The position numbers and the translations under genes were made by a program. A model generated the notes under the pieces. The model saw only the letters and a program-made list of their open reading frames with translations, was not told the origin of the DNA and ran no database searches. This document shows, piece after piece, positions 53,333 to 62,481 of a stretch of DNA of 64,000 nucleotides (the stretch's first letter is position 1; every line of letters begins with the position of its first letter). Source of the stretch: Astrobacterium formosum (GTDB lineage: Bacteria; Pseudomonadota; Alphaproteobacteria; Rhizobiales; Xanthobacteraceae); contig JAVDCA010000001.1 of the NCBI GenBank assembly GCA_030848545.1, positions 248,001 to 312,000 on the forward strand, read 5' to 3'.

Positions 53333-55357
53333 CTAGAACGCCATCTTGACGCCGGCGCTGACGCCGTAATCGTCGCCGCCGTTGCGCGCGAAGGTGGTCG
53401 ATCCGGTCACGGTGGCGCTGAGATTGCCGGCGATGGCGGCGGAAATGCCGGCCGCGACTTTGCCGTAGGTACGGCTGCCGGTGTCGGGCACGGAGGTGAG
53501 CACCGGCAGGAGCGGCGCCGACACCAGCGTCGTCGTCACGACGCGGCCCGAACCGGTGAAGTCGTGTTCGGCGGTGACGTTGACAAACGGATTGTAGAGG
53601 TCGTTGCCGACCTGGAACGGATAGCGCAGTTGCAGCCCGGCGCTGCCGGTCACGGCCTCGACCACCTGACGGTCGACCGTCAGGGCGAGCAGTTCGTCGC
53701 CGTTCTCGGTGTAGCCCTGGATGACGGCGCGCGTGTAGCTGATGCCGGCAATCGGTCCGGCGCGGATCGCTCCGACATCGACCAGATAGCCACCGCGGGC
53801 CGCGACGGTGAAGACATCGGCGTGGGTGTTGGCGGTGAGGGTGTCGGTCACGCCGCGGCGGTCGAGGTCGTTCTCCTGGCGGCCATAGGCCAGGAGCGCG
53901 TCGCCGAACCAGTCGGCCGAAGTGTACGAGCCGTAGGCGCCGAACTGATAGGCGTCGATGCGGTTATGGGCGTCCTGGACGGCGAGCTTGACGTCGGGCT
54001 GTGAGTAGCCGAACACGCCGCCGACGCGCCAGTTGCGGTCGACACGGTAGTCGACCCCGATGGTGCCGCCGACCGAGCTGTAGTCATAGCTCGAGGCGGC
54101 GAACTGGCCGTCGCGGCTGCCGCCGTCGTAAGTCACGTTGCTGAACAGCGACCAGCGCTTGTCCGCCGCGGCCGGAACGTCGAGACCCGCGGGCGCCTTG
54201 GTGGGCATCGCATAGGCCATCGCCGGACCGAACGAAGCGGGCAGGAAGGCGCGTTCGGCGTCGAGACGACCGAAGGTGGAAGCCGCAAAGCCGGCCGCGA
54301 TGCTGGTGGCGATGCCGCCTTGCGGCACGACCGTGGTCGGCGCGTCGATCTGGTTGGCCATGAAGCGGGCGATCAGCGCCATCGCGGAGGCGGTGGGATG
54401 GACCGAGTTCTGGTAGAAGCAGCCGGGCGTCTTGGGAAGCGCGCCATCCACCTCGCAATTGGTCGCGCTGGTGAAGCCGTAGAGACCGGGATTGGCGGCG
54501 ACGCGCTCCTGTAGGATGCCGAAATTGAACAGGAAGATGCGCACGCCGGATTGCGCCAGCGGCAGCAGCATCTCTTGGGTCTGCTGGTAATAGGTGTCGG
54601 CCCAGGCGTCGCGCTGCGAGCTGGTGAAATTGACGTTGCCGACGCCGAGGGTGACTTCCGGAAACCATTTCGAACTGCCGGTGCCGAGCCAGGCGATGTT
54701 GCGTGCCCCGGAGTTCACCATCTGCTGCACGCCGGCGACGGCCAGGCTCGCCGAGTGCGTCGCCGCCGTCACGATCACGGCGGTCGCGGCCGGATCGTTG
54801 GGTGCGTAGCTGGAGATGTCGACGCCCGACAGGTCGTTGCCGCCGATCGACAGCGCGATCAGGTCGGTGCTGTTGTAGCGGACGTTGGCCGACTGGGCGA
54901 GTTCGTAGGTGAAGCCGCCGACGGTTTGCGCGGCTATGACGCCGTTGCCGGGGAGTTTCCCATTGAGCGTATTCGTGTCGTCGGTTCGTGCGCCGCCGAT
55001 CGCATAGTTGGTCATTCCCGGCAGGCCGTAGGTGGTTTGCAGGGACTGCACGAAGGTCGTGCCGCCGGTGAACGAACAATTGGGATAACCGTAAGCGCAG
55101 ATGACCGGACCCGTGGGGTAGGCCAGCCGAAACGCGCCGCCGGGCCCGGCGCCGGTATCCGCATAGCTGTCGCCGAAGCCGTAGATCGCGGTGAACTGCG
55201 CCTGCGCCGGCGCCACCATGGCGCCGAGCACGGCTGCCGGCGCGATCAACGCCGTCGCCAGCCGCAGCGCCGCGCGGCGGCGCGCATGAAGGCGCGTCCA
55301 AGGAGCGTCCGGTACCAAAGTCGGAGCGGCTCCTGGCGTGCTTCGGCTCGAACGCAT
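53333..55357 (-). CDS. GDSL-lipase autotransporter (EstA-like)
   Basis: A 674-residue type V secreted esterase. The signal peptide is long and twin-basic (RRRAALRLATALIAPAAVLG). The GDSL passenger has block I GFGDSYADTG (Ser), block III LIALSIGGNDLSG (GGND) and the catalytic histidine in VHPTASAMALIARFM. The last 270 residues form the barrel, alternating hydrophobic strands and ending GVSAGVKMAF with the C-terminal phenylalanine that marks outer-membrane proteins. ATG 55357 is preceded by AAGAAGAG; the longer frame is not used. It is likely an outer-membrane-anchored lipase. Confidence 0.9.
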   Translation of the reverse strand: MRSSRSTPGAAPTLVPDAPWTRLHARRRAALRLATALIAPAAVLGAMVAPAQAQFTAIYGFGDSYADTGAGPGGAFRLAYPTGPVICAYGYPNCSFTGGTTFVQSLQTTYGLPGMTNYAIGGARTDDTNTLNGKLPGNGVIAAQTVGGFTYELAQSANVRYNSTDLIALSIGGNDLSGVDISSYAPNDPAATAVIVTAATHSASLAVAGVQQMVNSGARNIAWLGTGSSKWFPEVTLGVGNVNFTSSQRDAWADTYYQQTQEMLLPLAQSGVRIFLFNFGILQERVAANPGLYGFTSATNCEVDGALPKTPGCFYQNSVHPTASAMALIARFMANQIDAPTTVVPQGGIATSIAAGFAASTFGRLDAERAFLPASFGPAMAYAMPTKAPAGLDVPAAADKRWSLFSNVTYDGGSRDGQFAASSYDYSSVGGTIGVDYRVDRNWRVGGVFGYSQPDVKLAVQDAHNRIDAYQFGAYGSYTSADWFGDALLAYGRQENDLDRRGVTDTLTANTHADVFTVAARGGYLVDVGAIRAGPIAGISYTRAVIQGYTENGDELLALTVDRQVVEAVTGSAGLQLRYPFQVGNDLYNPFVNVTAEHDFTGSGRVVTTTLVSAPLLPVLTSVPDTGSRTYGKVAAGISAAIAGNLSATVTGSTTFARNGGDDYGVSAGVKMAF

Positions 55358-55810
55358 GATGCTCTTCTTTTCGGGAGGTGATGCCGGCCGGGTCAGCCGA
55401 CGGCCTCGGGTCTGGACCTCGCAGTCGGACGAGCCGCTACGTTGGCGCCGCCCCAACGCTGGCGTCGGCGCGTACTTGGCGATGCCTCTACTGAAGGCGT
55501 GCCTTCCTGCGGCGGCGGTCGTGCCGAAGCGAACGTGGGCCGGGGGCGTGAGGATCGCGGACCCCAGGAGGTCGAGGCTTGCAATCCCGGTGGACGTTCC
55601 GCGATAATGCGGGTCCGTGCTTGAAGATATGGTTAATTCAATCTATCCAGAGATTATTAATCGGATATCTTCGAGACCGATAAATACTAATTGGTAAGAT
55701 CATATAGCTGTTCATCGGTAAATACACGTGCGTCGCGGACGGTATCCTCGGGGCCACCTGGGGGTATCAAGGCAGACGAAGCCGCGGGGGCAAGAGCGGA
55801 AGGCACACTC
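55358..55810. other. AT-rich divergent control region
   Basis: No gene is seen. The stretch 55620-55730 is strikingly AT-rich for this genome. It contains the inverted repeat GAAGATAT (55623-55630) / ATATCTTC (55665-55672), 34 bp apart, with AGAGATTATTAATC between. Promoters for the leftward autotransporter and rightward SDR genes probably lie here. Confidence 0.5.
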
Positions 55811-56548
55811 ATGTATGAAAACATCAACGGCAAGATCGTGGTCATCACCGGCGCCAGCAGCGGGCTGGGGGAGGCGACTGCACGCCGCCTCGCCCAGCTC
55901 GGAGCCCGGCCCGTCGTCGGCGCACGACGCATCGACAGGCTCCTTGCGCTGGCCAAGGAGATCGGCCTTCCCGAGGCGGCCGCCTTGCAGACCGACGTCA
56001 GCCGGCGCGAGGATGTCCAGCGTCTCGTCGACCAGGCGATGAAACTCTACGGCCGCGTCGACGTGATCCTCAATAATGCCGGCCTGATGCCTCAGTCGCC
56101 GCTCGAGCGCTGCAAGGTCGAGGACTGGGAACGGATGATCGACGTCAACATCAAGGGGGTGCTGTACGGCATCGCCGCGGTGCTCCCGCACATGAAGGCG
56201 CAGAAGAGCGGTCACATCATCAACGTATCGTCGGTCGCCGGCCACAAGGTGCGCCAAGCCGGTGCGGTCTATGCGGCGACCAAGACCGCTGTCCGCGTGA
56301 TCTCGGAAGGCCTGCGGCAGGAGGTGAAGCCCTACAATATCCGCACCACCATCATCTCTCCCGGCGCGACCGCGACCGAGTTGCCCGACAGTATCACCGA
56401 GCCGGACATCGCCGAGAACGTGCGCAAGATCTTCGAGATCGCGGTTCCGGCGTCCACCTTTGCCGACATGGTCGTGTTCGCCATGAGCCAGCCGGACGAG
56501 GTCGACGTCAACGAGATCTTGTTCCGGCCCACCCGCCAGGAGTTTTGA
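55811..56548 (+). CDS. SDR-family NADP-dependent oxidoreductase
   Basis: A 245-residue short-chain dehydrogenase close to the YdfG/clavulanate-type classical SDRs. The cofactor motif is [16 protein letters not shown], the fold motif [10 protein letters not shown], and the catalytic residues are Ser in NVSSVAG and YAATKTAV. The C-terminus is [24 protein letters not shown] ribosome site marks ATG 55811. Substrate unknown; the neighbouring TPP-enzyme cluster is convergent and not necessarily linked. Confidence 0.88.
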   Translation: MYENINGKIVVITGASSGLGEATARRLAQLGARPVVGARRIDRLLALAKEIGLPEAAALQTDVSRREDVQRLVDQAMKLYGRVDVILNNAGLMPQSPLERCKVEDWERMIDVNIKGVLYGIAAVLPHMKAQKSGHIINVSSVAGHKVRQAGAVYAATKTAVRVISEGLRQEVKPYNIRTTIISPGATATELPDSITEPDIAENVRKIFEIAVPASTFADMVVFAMSQPDEVDVNEILFRPTRQEF

Positions 56549-56616
56549 CGCGGAATCCGGATGGTGCGTCTGATGGCGACGACGGTTCGATTCAACAACG
56601 GATCAAAGCGTCGTCG

Positions 56617-58311
56617 CTATCCCTGCCACTGGCTGACCGGCGCTGCCGCCTGTTCGAGCGGCTGGCTGGCGATGTCGACCAGGACCGGGCCGTCATGCTC
56701 GACGGCCTTCCTGAGCGTCGTGTTGAGTTCGGCGGGGTCTTCGACCGAGAACGCCTTGACGCCGTAGACCTCGGCCACGCGGGCATGATCGGTACGATCG
56801 AAGTCGACGCCGAAATAACGCTTGTCGTATCCGGCCCGCTGGCTCGCCTTGATCCATCCGAAGGATGAATTGGCGAGCACGATCATCATCACGGGTACGC
56901 GGTTGCGCACGATGGTTTCCATCTCGCCGGCGGTGAAGCCGAAGCTGCCGTCACCCATGATGGCGACGCATTTCGTCCCCGGCCGCCCATAGGCGGCGCC
57001 GACGGCGGCCGACATGGCGTAGCCCAAGGCACCGTGCGCCCGGTTGGTGATGAAATGCCGTCCCGGTTCCAGGAATTCGTAGTAGCAGGACACGTAGGGG
57101 CAAGGCGTGCCGGGATCGGCGACCACGACGGCGTCGCGCGGCAGGACGGCATTGAGTTCGCGAATGATGCGCTCGGGCCGGATCGGCCGCTCGTCCGAGA
57201 ACGCGTGCGCCTCGAAGTCGTGGCGCTTGCTGGCACGAGCGGTGGCGACGAGCGCGCGGCCGTCGGCGATGTCGCTCCGGCGTCGCGGCAGCAGATCGGT
57301 GACGGCGTCGGCGAGCGCCTCGAGCGTCAGCCGGGCGTCGCCCACGAGGGCGTGGGCGGTGTCGTAATTGGCGCCGATCGCCGCCGGGTCGGAGTCGATA
57401 TGGACGATGGTGACGCCGCGGCCCGGCACGCGCCAGTTCTCGGTCGTGGTCGAGCCGGCGCGGCAGCCGATGAACACCACGAGATCGGCGCTGGCGACTA
57501 CCGCGCGGGTCGCCGGCACGCCGCCATTGGCGCCGACGACGCCGGCGCACAGGGGGTGATCCTCGGCGAGGCTGCCCTTGCCGGACACGGTGGTGCAAAC
57601 CGGGGCGCCGAGCGTCAGGGCGAGCCGCGACAGCGCCTCCATGGCATCGGCGATCACGACCCCGCCGCCGCACAGGAAAACCGGGCATTTCGCCCTGACG
57701 ATCGCCTCGGCCGCAGCCGCGATGTCGGCCGCCGGCGGCATGGTGCGCCAGGCCGGAAACGAGCCGTGCCCCGCCTGGCACCACAGGCTGTCGGCATCGA
57801 CCGGCTGCTTCTGGACGTCGTAGGGCAGGCCGATATGGGCGGCGCCGGGCTTGCCGGTGGTCATCATCTTGAAGGCCGTCCGGATGGTCGCCGGGATCTC
57901 GTCGGCGCGATCGAGGGTCTTGTTCCACTTGGTCAGGGGCCGGTAGAGCGCCGTCTGGTCGAGCTGGGTCAGGGGAAACCGGCCGCGCGAGGTCACCGGC
58001 ACGTCGGAAGTGACGGCGAGGATCGGGATCGAGGATTCGTTCGCCTCGACCACCGCCGGCAGCAGGTAAGTGGCGCCGCCGCCGCTCGGGCCCTCGCACA
58101 CGCCGACCCGGCCGGTGACGCGGGCGTAGCCATCGGCCATGTAGCCGGCCGAGCGCTCGTCGCGGGCGAGCACATGGGTGATGCCGTGGTCGAGCCGGAA
58201 CAGGGCGTCGTAGAAGGGCAGGCTGGTGTCCCCGCACAGCCCAAAGATGTGACGCACGCCATAGCCCTGCAGCATGCGCACGAACGCCTCGGCGCCGGTC
58301 AACTCATTCAC
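56617..58311 (-). CDS. Thiamine-pyrophosphate enzyme (acetolactate-synthase-like)
   Basis: A 564-residue three-domain TPP enzyme. The N-terminal PYR domain includes GYGVRHIFGLCGDTSLPFYD and the catalytic glutamate position is occupied in CEGPSGGG. The central domain has VFLCGGGVVIADAMEALS. The C-terminal PP domain has IMGDGSFGFTAGEMETIV, the G-D-G-x(~25)-N TPP/Mg motif, closed by ANSSFGW. The start is GTG 58311, with CAGGAG seven bases upstream. It could be a synthase, decarboxylase or inositol-type hydrolase; adjacency to a Gfo/Idh dehydrogenase and TIM-barrel isomerase suggests sugar or polyol catabolism. Confidence 0.82.
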   Translation of the reverse strand: MNELTGAEAFVRMLQGYGVRHIFGLCGDTSLPFYDALFRLDHGITHVLARDERSAGYMADGYARVTGRVGVCEGPSGGGATYLLPAVVEANESSIPILAVTSDVPVTSRGRFPLTQLDQTALYRPLTKWNKTLDRADEIPATIRTAFKMMTTGKPGAAHIGLPYDVQKQPVDADSLWCQAGHGSFPAWRTMPPAADIAAAAEAIVRAKCPVFLCGGGVVIADAMEALSRLALTLGAPVCTTVSGKGSLAEDHPLCAGVVGANGGVPATRAVVASADLVVFIGCRAGSTTTENWRVPGRGVTIVHIDSDPAAIGANYDTAHALVGDARLTLEALADAVTDLLPRRRSDIADGRALVATARASKRHDFEAHAFSDERPIRPERIIRELNAVLPRDAVVVADPGTPCPYVSCYYEFLEPGRHFITNRAHGALGYAMSAAVGAAYGRPGTKCVAIMGDGSFGFTAGEMETIVRNRVPVMMIVLANSSFGWIKASQRAGYDKRYFGVDFDRTDHARVAEVYGVKAFSVEDPAELNTTLRKAVEHDGPVLVDIASQPLEQAAAPVSQWQG

Positions 58312-58504
58312 GTCTTCGCTCCTGTCCAATGGTAACTGTATCGTGGTCGGCGCGATTATGTGTCGGGTCGCCAGATTTGTAACCTCGCAAAAGTCGGTGG
58401 CAGTACGAACATCGCACCGCATTGCCGCCGCGTCGTTTTTGGCGATGATGCGCTCGGCCGGTTCTGGCGCTGGCCGCCCAGATCAACCAGGGATGGCAAG
58501 GATC

Positions 58505-59557
58505 ATGACCATTGGCAAAGTCCGCTTCGGCATCATCGGCGCCGGCGTGATCTCGAATTTCCATGCCCAGGCGATCGCGGCCGTGGACGAGGCCGAGCTC
58601 ACGGCGGTGTTCGATCTCGACCATAGGCGCGCTGCCGATTTCGCCGCCAAGCACGGCATCGAGGCCTATGACGATCTCGACGGCTTTCTGGCCAGGGCGC
58701 CGATCGACGCCGTGACGGTCGCGACCCCGACCGGCCTGCACGGGAAGGTCGCCATTCCGGCCGCCCGCGCCGGCAAGCACGTCCTGTGCGAAAAGCCCCT
58801 CGACGTCACGCCCGACAAGGCGCAGGCGATCATCGACGCCTGCCGGGCCGCGAACGTCATCCTGGCGCCCGTATTCCAGTTCCGCTTCGGCGCCGGCGCC
58901 ATGACGATGAAGCGCGCCATCGAGGCCGGCCGCTTCGGCCGCCTCCTGTTCGTCAGCGGACGCATCAAATGGTGGCGCAGCCAGGACTATTACGACTCCG
59001 GCGCCTGGCGCGGGACCTTCGCGCTCGACGGCGGCGGCTGCCTGATGAACCAGTCGATCCACACGATCGACCTGATGCTGCATTTCGGCGGTCGCCCCCG
59101 CGATGTGTTCGGCTACACGGCGACGCGCACCCATACCGGCATCGAGGTGGAGGACAACGCCGCCGCGGTGATGCGCTTCGAGAGTGGCGCCATGGGCGTG
59201 ATCGAGTCGAGCACCTCGTGCGCACCCGGCCTGCCGCTGCGTATCGAAGTCTCCGGCGAACGCGGTACGGCGGTGCTCGAAGGCGATGCCATCGCGGAGT
59301 GGCGCTTCGCCGACTGCGATCCGGGCGACGCGGCGATCCTCGCCTCGATCGGCGGCAACAAGCTCGGTGACGGCGCCAGCGATCCGAAAGCCATCAGCAT
59401 CGAGGGCCACCGGCTGCAGATCGCCGACCTGTGCCGGGCCATCCTGGAAAAGTCACCGCCGGCGGTCGACGGCGCCGAGGCGAAGATTCCCGTCGAGTTG
59501 ATCTGCGGCATCTACGCATCGATGAAGAGCGGCAAGCCTTACGTGTTTGGGGGGTGA
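58505..59557 (+). CDS. Gfo/Idh/MocA-family dehydrogenase
   Basis: A 350-residue NAD(P)-dependent sugar or polyol dehydrogenase. The Rossmann motif is FGIIGAGVISNFHAQAI and the EKP signature lies in VLCEKPLDVTPDKAQ. The catalytic region is GGGCLMNQSIHTIDLMLHF with the histidine. AAGGATC precedes ATG 58505. Transcribed away from the TPP enzyme with about 190 bp between, and followed by a TIM-barrel isomerase gene; the trio suggests inositol/polyol-like catabolism. The substrate cannot be read from sequence. Confidence 0.9.
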   Translation: MTIGKVRFGIIGAGVISNFHAQAIAAVDEAELTAVFDLDHRRAADFAAKHGIEAYDDLDGFLARAPIDAVTVATPTGLHGKVAIPAARAGKHVLCEKPLDVTPDKAQAIIDACRAANVILAPVFQFRFGAGAMTMKRAIEAGRFGRLLFVSGRIKWWRSQDYYDSGAWRGTFALDGGGCLMNQSIHTIDLMLHFGGRPRDVFGYTATRTHTGIEVEDNAAAVMRFESGAMGVIESSTSCAPGLPLRIEVSGERGTAVLEGDAIAEWRFADCDPGDAAILASIGGNKLGDGASDPKAISIEGHRLQIADLCRAILEKSPPAVDGAEAKIPVELICGIYASMKSGKPYVFGG

Positions 59558-59574
59558 TATCGGCACTCTCGTTC

Positions 59575-59675
59575 GTTATTCCGGGGCGCGTGTCAGCGCG
59601 AATCCGGAATCCCGCCGTGCCTGCAGGAATTCTCGACCGGATTCCGGGTTCGGCCTTCGTCCGACCCGGAATGAC
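59575..59675. repeat. Intergenic palindromic repeat (GTTATTCCGGGG type)
   Basis: GTTATTCCGGGGCGCG at the left and CCCGGAATGAC at the right form outer arms, with internal GTCAGCGCGAATCCGGAATCC and GGATTCCGGG repeats. It lies between the Gfo/Idh and isomerase genes. Related to, but not identical with, the element at 36977-37027. Likely a mosaic REP-type element. Confidence 0.7.
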
Positions 59676-59696
59676 CGGCAGTAAAAGGAGCATGCC

Positions 59697-60590
59697 ATGA
59701 GATTGAGTGGTTTCGCCGACGAGGCGGCGAGCGGCATCGACGGGCAGATCGCGGTCACCAAGACGCTCGGCTGGCCGTGCATCGAGGCGCGTAGCGTCGA
59801 CGGCGTCAACATCCATGACATTCCCGACGCGGCATTCGAAGAGGTGCGCCGCAAGCTCGACGCGGCGGGAATCCGCATCAACTGTTTCGGCTCGACCATC
59901 GCCAACTGGAGCAAGAGCGTCGACGAACCCTTCGCGGACACGCTTGCGACCGTCGCGCGGGCAATCTCGCGCATGCGTACGCTCGAAGTTCCGTTCGTGC
60001 GCATCATGAGCTACGCGATCCTGCGCGACGCGCAAGGCCGCGCCCTGCCGGACCAGAAGAAGGAGGAGCGCTTCCACCGGCTGCGGGAGATCTGCGGCCG
60101 TTTCCGCGACGCCGGCATCACCCCGGTGCACGAGAACTGCATGAACTACGGCGGCATGAGCTGGGAGCACACGCTGGAGATGCTTGCTGCGGTGCCTGGC
60201 CTCGCGCTCGTCTACGACACCGGTAATCCCGGTATCACGCCGGACTTCCGCAAGCCTTTCCCATATCCGAACCAGGATGCGTTCGAGTGCTACGAGAAGT
60301 TGCGCCAGCACATTGTCCACGTCCACATCAAGGACGGTGTGCGCGACCCTGCCACCGATGAGGAGCGCTATTTCTTCCCGGACCAAGGCGTCTGCAAGGT
60401 CGGCGAGACGCTCCAAAGCCTCCTCGCGTCGGGCTACGACGGCGACTTCTCGATCGAGCCGCATATGGCGGTGGTCTTCCATCACACCGAGGTGTCCTCG
60501 TCCGAACAGGCCCGCATCGACAACTACGTCGAATACGGTCGCAGGTTCGAACGCATGCTGGTTGAAGCGCGCAGCCGCGCCGGGCGCTGA
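59697..60590 (+). CDS. Sugar phosphate isomerase/epimerase-like TIM barrel
   Basis: A 297-residue xylose-isomerase-like protein (AP-endonuclease-2 fold). Metal ligands are recognisable in TPVHENCMNYGGMSW (Glu), LVYDTGNPG (Asp), VHVHIKDGV (H-x-H) and FSIEPHMAVVFH (Glu/His). This family includes inosose isomerases and other sugar/polyol epimerases. AAAAGGAG marks ATG 59697. Co-directional with the Gfo/Idh gene across the palindrome, so the two probably act in one pathway. Confidence 0.87.
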   Translation: MRLSGFADEAASGIDGQIAVTKTLGWPCIEARSVDGVNIHDIPDAAFEEVRRKLDAAGIRINCFGSTIANWSKSVDEPFADTLATVARAISRMRTLEVPFVRIMSYAILRDAQGRALPDQKKEERFHRLREICGRFRDAGITPVHENCMNYGGMSWEHTLEMLAAVPGLALVYDTGNPGITPDFRKPFPYPNQDAFECYEKLRQHIVHVHIKDGVRDPATDEERYFFPDQGVCKVGETLQSLLASGYDGDFSIEPHMAVVFHHTEVSSSEQARIDNYVEYGRRFERMLVEARSRAGR

Positions 60591-60756
60591 CCGCGGGCGT
60601 CGCATCGGGCAATTTGCAGGTCAGGTCACGCGGTATTAACGTCTCGCGTGGTAGGTGGATGCGACGGCTCGCGGCCCTTGCCCGCGAGCGCGTTGTCGCA
60701 GGTGGCGGTCACCCGCACGGCTGCGGCGGATACCTTCTCTGACAGGGAAGCAGGAC

Positions 60757-62010
60757 TTGACGGCAGAACATTTCTCGCCCCTTGGGGCGCTCGGCACATT
60801 CCTGACCAGAGCGTGGCGTTTCGTCGCGTCGCGGTCGTTCTGGCCCGGTCAAAGCGGCAATGTGAGCGTGATCTTCGCGCTTGCGCTCATCCCGGTCCTG
60901 ATGCTGGTCGGCGTGGCGGTTGACTACAGCCGCGCATCTGCGATCAGGACGCAGCTTCAGGCCGCCATGGACGCGGCGGTTCTCGCCGGGGCGGCGCAAT
61001 CGGTGGGTCAGACGGCCACGGCGCAATCGGTGTTTTCCGCTCATCTTCAACCGGGACCCTACAGCCTCGAGAGCATGGCGTTTTCGCTGGGCGGCGACGC
61101 TTCCGTCATCGGCAACGCCTCGGCGGAGGTCGCAACGACGCTGCTCGCCGCCGCTTCGGTGAAGACTCTGACGATCAATGTCACGGCGACCGCGAAACCA
61201 ACCCGCAAGTCCGACGTGTGCATTCTCCTGGTCGATCCGACCGCGGCGCAGCCCTTGCTCGTCAACGGCGGCGCCAGTCTCAAGGCGCCCAACTGCGAGG
61301 TCCATGTCCGTTCCAACGGCTCGCCGGCGGCAATTTTCAATTCCGGCAGCACGTTCGTCACCAAGCGAACATGTCTTGCCGGCGCGTCGCCGCTCTACAA
61401 CAGCACGACCGTGGCCAATGTGGAAACCCGCTGCAAAGCGGTCGCCGATCCGTTCGCCGGCAACCTGCCGGTGCCGGCGAGTTCGGCCTGTACGGCCAGC
61501 AACGGCAACTACAATGGCGGCAGCGTCAACCTGTCCCCGGGTGTCTATTGCGGCTGGTTCAACTTCAACAATGCCCCCGACGTGACCTTCGCTCCGGGCG
61601 TCTACGTCATCAAGGGCGGGGGCTGGAACGTGAATGCGGGGCGCTGGAAAGGCGAAGGCGTCACATTCTATTTCGCCGATACCTCGCGCATCCAGTTCAA
61701 CAGCGGCATCTCGGCGGATCTCACGGCGCCGACCGGCGGTGCCTATGCGGGCATCCTCATGTACGAGGCGAGCGGACTGGCGAAAAGCGACTTCGTCTTC
61801 AACGACTCCGTCTCCAACAGGCTCGAGGGCCTGATCTACCTGCCCAGCCGCAACGTCATCTTCAATGCGAAGTCGCAGCTCCACACCGACAAGGCGACAC
61901 TCGTATTCAACACCCTGATCCTCGATCAGACCAGCTGGAACCTGGACGTCGGTTCGGGCAGGACCATTTCGGGTTCCGGCTCGGCGGGCAACATCGTCAT
62001 CACGAGGTGA
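60757..62010 (+). CDS. TadG-like pilus-assembly protein with beta-solenoid-like C-terminal half
   Basis: A 417-residue protein, probably exported. A TadG-type anchor and N-terminal helix (GNVSVIFALALIPVLMLVGV) is followed by DYSRASAIRTQLQAAMDAAV, the TadE/TadG hallmark. The C-terminal part (from about 190) has regular short strands with repeated N-x-(F/V) and GGxW elements (LSPGVYCGWFNFNNAPDVTF, FAPGVYVIKGGGW) consistent with a right-handed beta-solenoid. Cysteines are few. TTG 60757, with AGGGAAGCAGGA upstream, is preferred to the ATG-like 60655 start, which adds a basic low-complexity stretch. No other tad genes are near. Confidence 0.7.
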   Translation: MTAEHFSPLGALGTFLTRAWRFVASRSFWPGQSGNVSVIFALALIPVLMLVGVAVDYSRASAIRTQLQAAMDAAVLAGAAQSVGQTATAQSVFSAHLQPGPYSLESMAFSLGGDASVIGNASAEVATTLLAAASVKTLTINVTATAKPTRKSDVCILLVDPTAAQPLLVNGGASLKAPNCEVHVRSNGSPAAIFNSGSTFVTKRTCLAGASPLYNSTTVANVETRCKAVADPFAGNLPVPASSACTASNGNYNGGSVNLSPGVYCGWFNFNNAPDVTFAPGVYVIKGGGWNVNAGRWKGEGVTFYFADTSRIQFNSGISADLTAPTGGAYAGILMYEASGLAKSDFVFNDSVSNRLEGLIYLPSRNVIFNAKSQLHTDKATLVFNTLILDQTSWNLDVGSGRTISGSGSAGNIVITR

Positions 62011-62155
62011 GGGGTGGCCACGGCCCCTCCAGAGACAGCAGGAACGTAGATGGGCAGAGCGGCAGCTATCCCGTCGAGGCCTCCGGCTTGAGAAGCGGGA
62101 TGGTTTCGCTCTGCCGAGCAATCCATCGTACTCGCTGCAGACGCGGGCCCCGGCC

Positions 62156-62183
62156 TTGAACGATTCTTCCGATGCACTAAACT
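62156..62183 (+). promoter_or_regulatory. Candidate promoter of the toxin-antitoxin operon
   Basis: TTGAAC (62156-62161) and TAAACT (62178-62183) are spaced by 16 bp. Transcription would start around 62190, at or just before ATG 62191, so the antitoxin message may be leaderless; no ribosome site precedes that ATG. This is a by-eye match only. Confidence 0.35.
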
Positions 62184-62198
62184 GGTCAGTATGACCAG
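62182..62198. promoter_or_regulatory. Inverted repeat over the antitoxin start, candidate autoregulatory operator
   Basis: CTGGTCA-GTA-TGACCAG: perfect 7-bp arms with a 3-bp spacer overlapping the -10-like element and the ATG at 62191. Antitoxins of the Phd/VapB type commonly bind such palindromes to repress their own operon. Confidence 0.55.
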
Positions 62199-62481
62199 AT
62201 TGCGGAAAAAAGGCGCCACTCTCTTGCCGGGCCGTTGGCCTCTCTAGGAAGCCAAAGCCCGTTTCAGCGAACTCGTGCGACGTGTCCGCAGCGAAGGGCC
62301 CCAACGCGTCACCGTGCGGGGACGTGACGAAGTCGTCATCGTCGCCGCCGAAGAGTACAATCGTCTCAAGGGCGATCGTACCGGCGAAGCCTTGGTCGCC
62401 GCCATGCAAGCCTCGCCGCATCGAAACATCGAACTCGAACCGGATCGGGTTCGACTACCGGTTCGGGGCGTCGAGTTGTGA
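62191..62481 (+). pseudogene. Phd/VapB-type antitoxin with an in-frame amber codon
   Basis: From ATG 62191 the frame reads MTRLRKKGATLLPGRWPL, then TAG (62245-62247), then EAKARFSELVRRV. The continuation RVTVRGRDEVVIVAAEEYNR and the toxin-binding tail are a normal type II Phd antitoxin; homologues are expected to have Q where TAG is, one C-to-T change. Restart at GTG 62275 would give a 68-residue product lacking the EAKARFSELV helix of the DNA-binding fold but retaining the C-terminal toxin-neutralising part. The gene overlaps the toxin start by 4 bp (GTGA). Confidence 0.65.
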
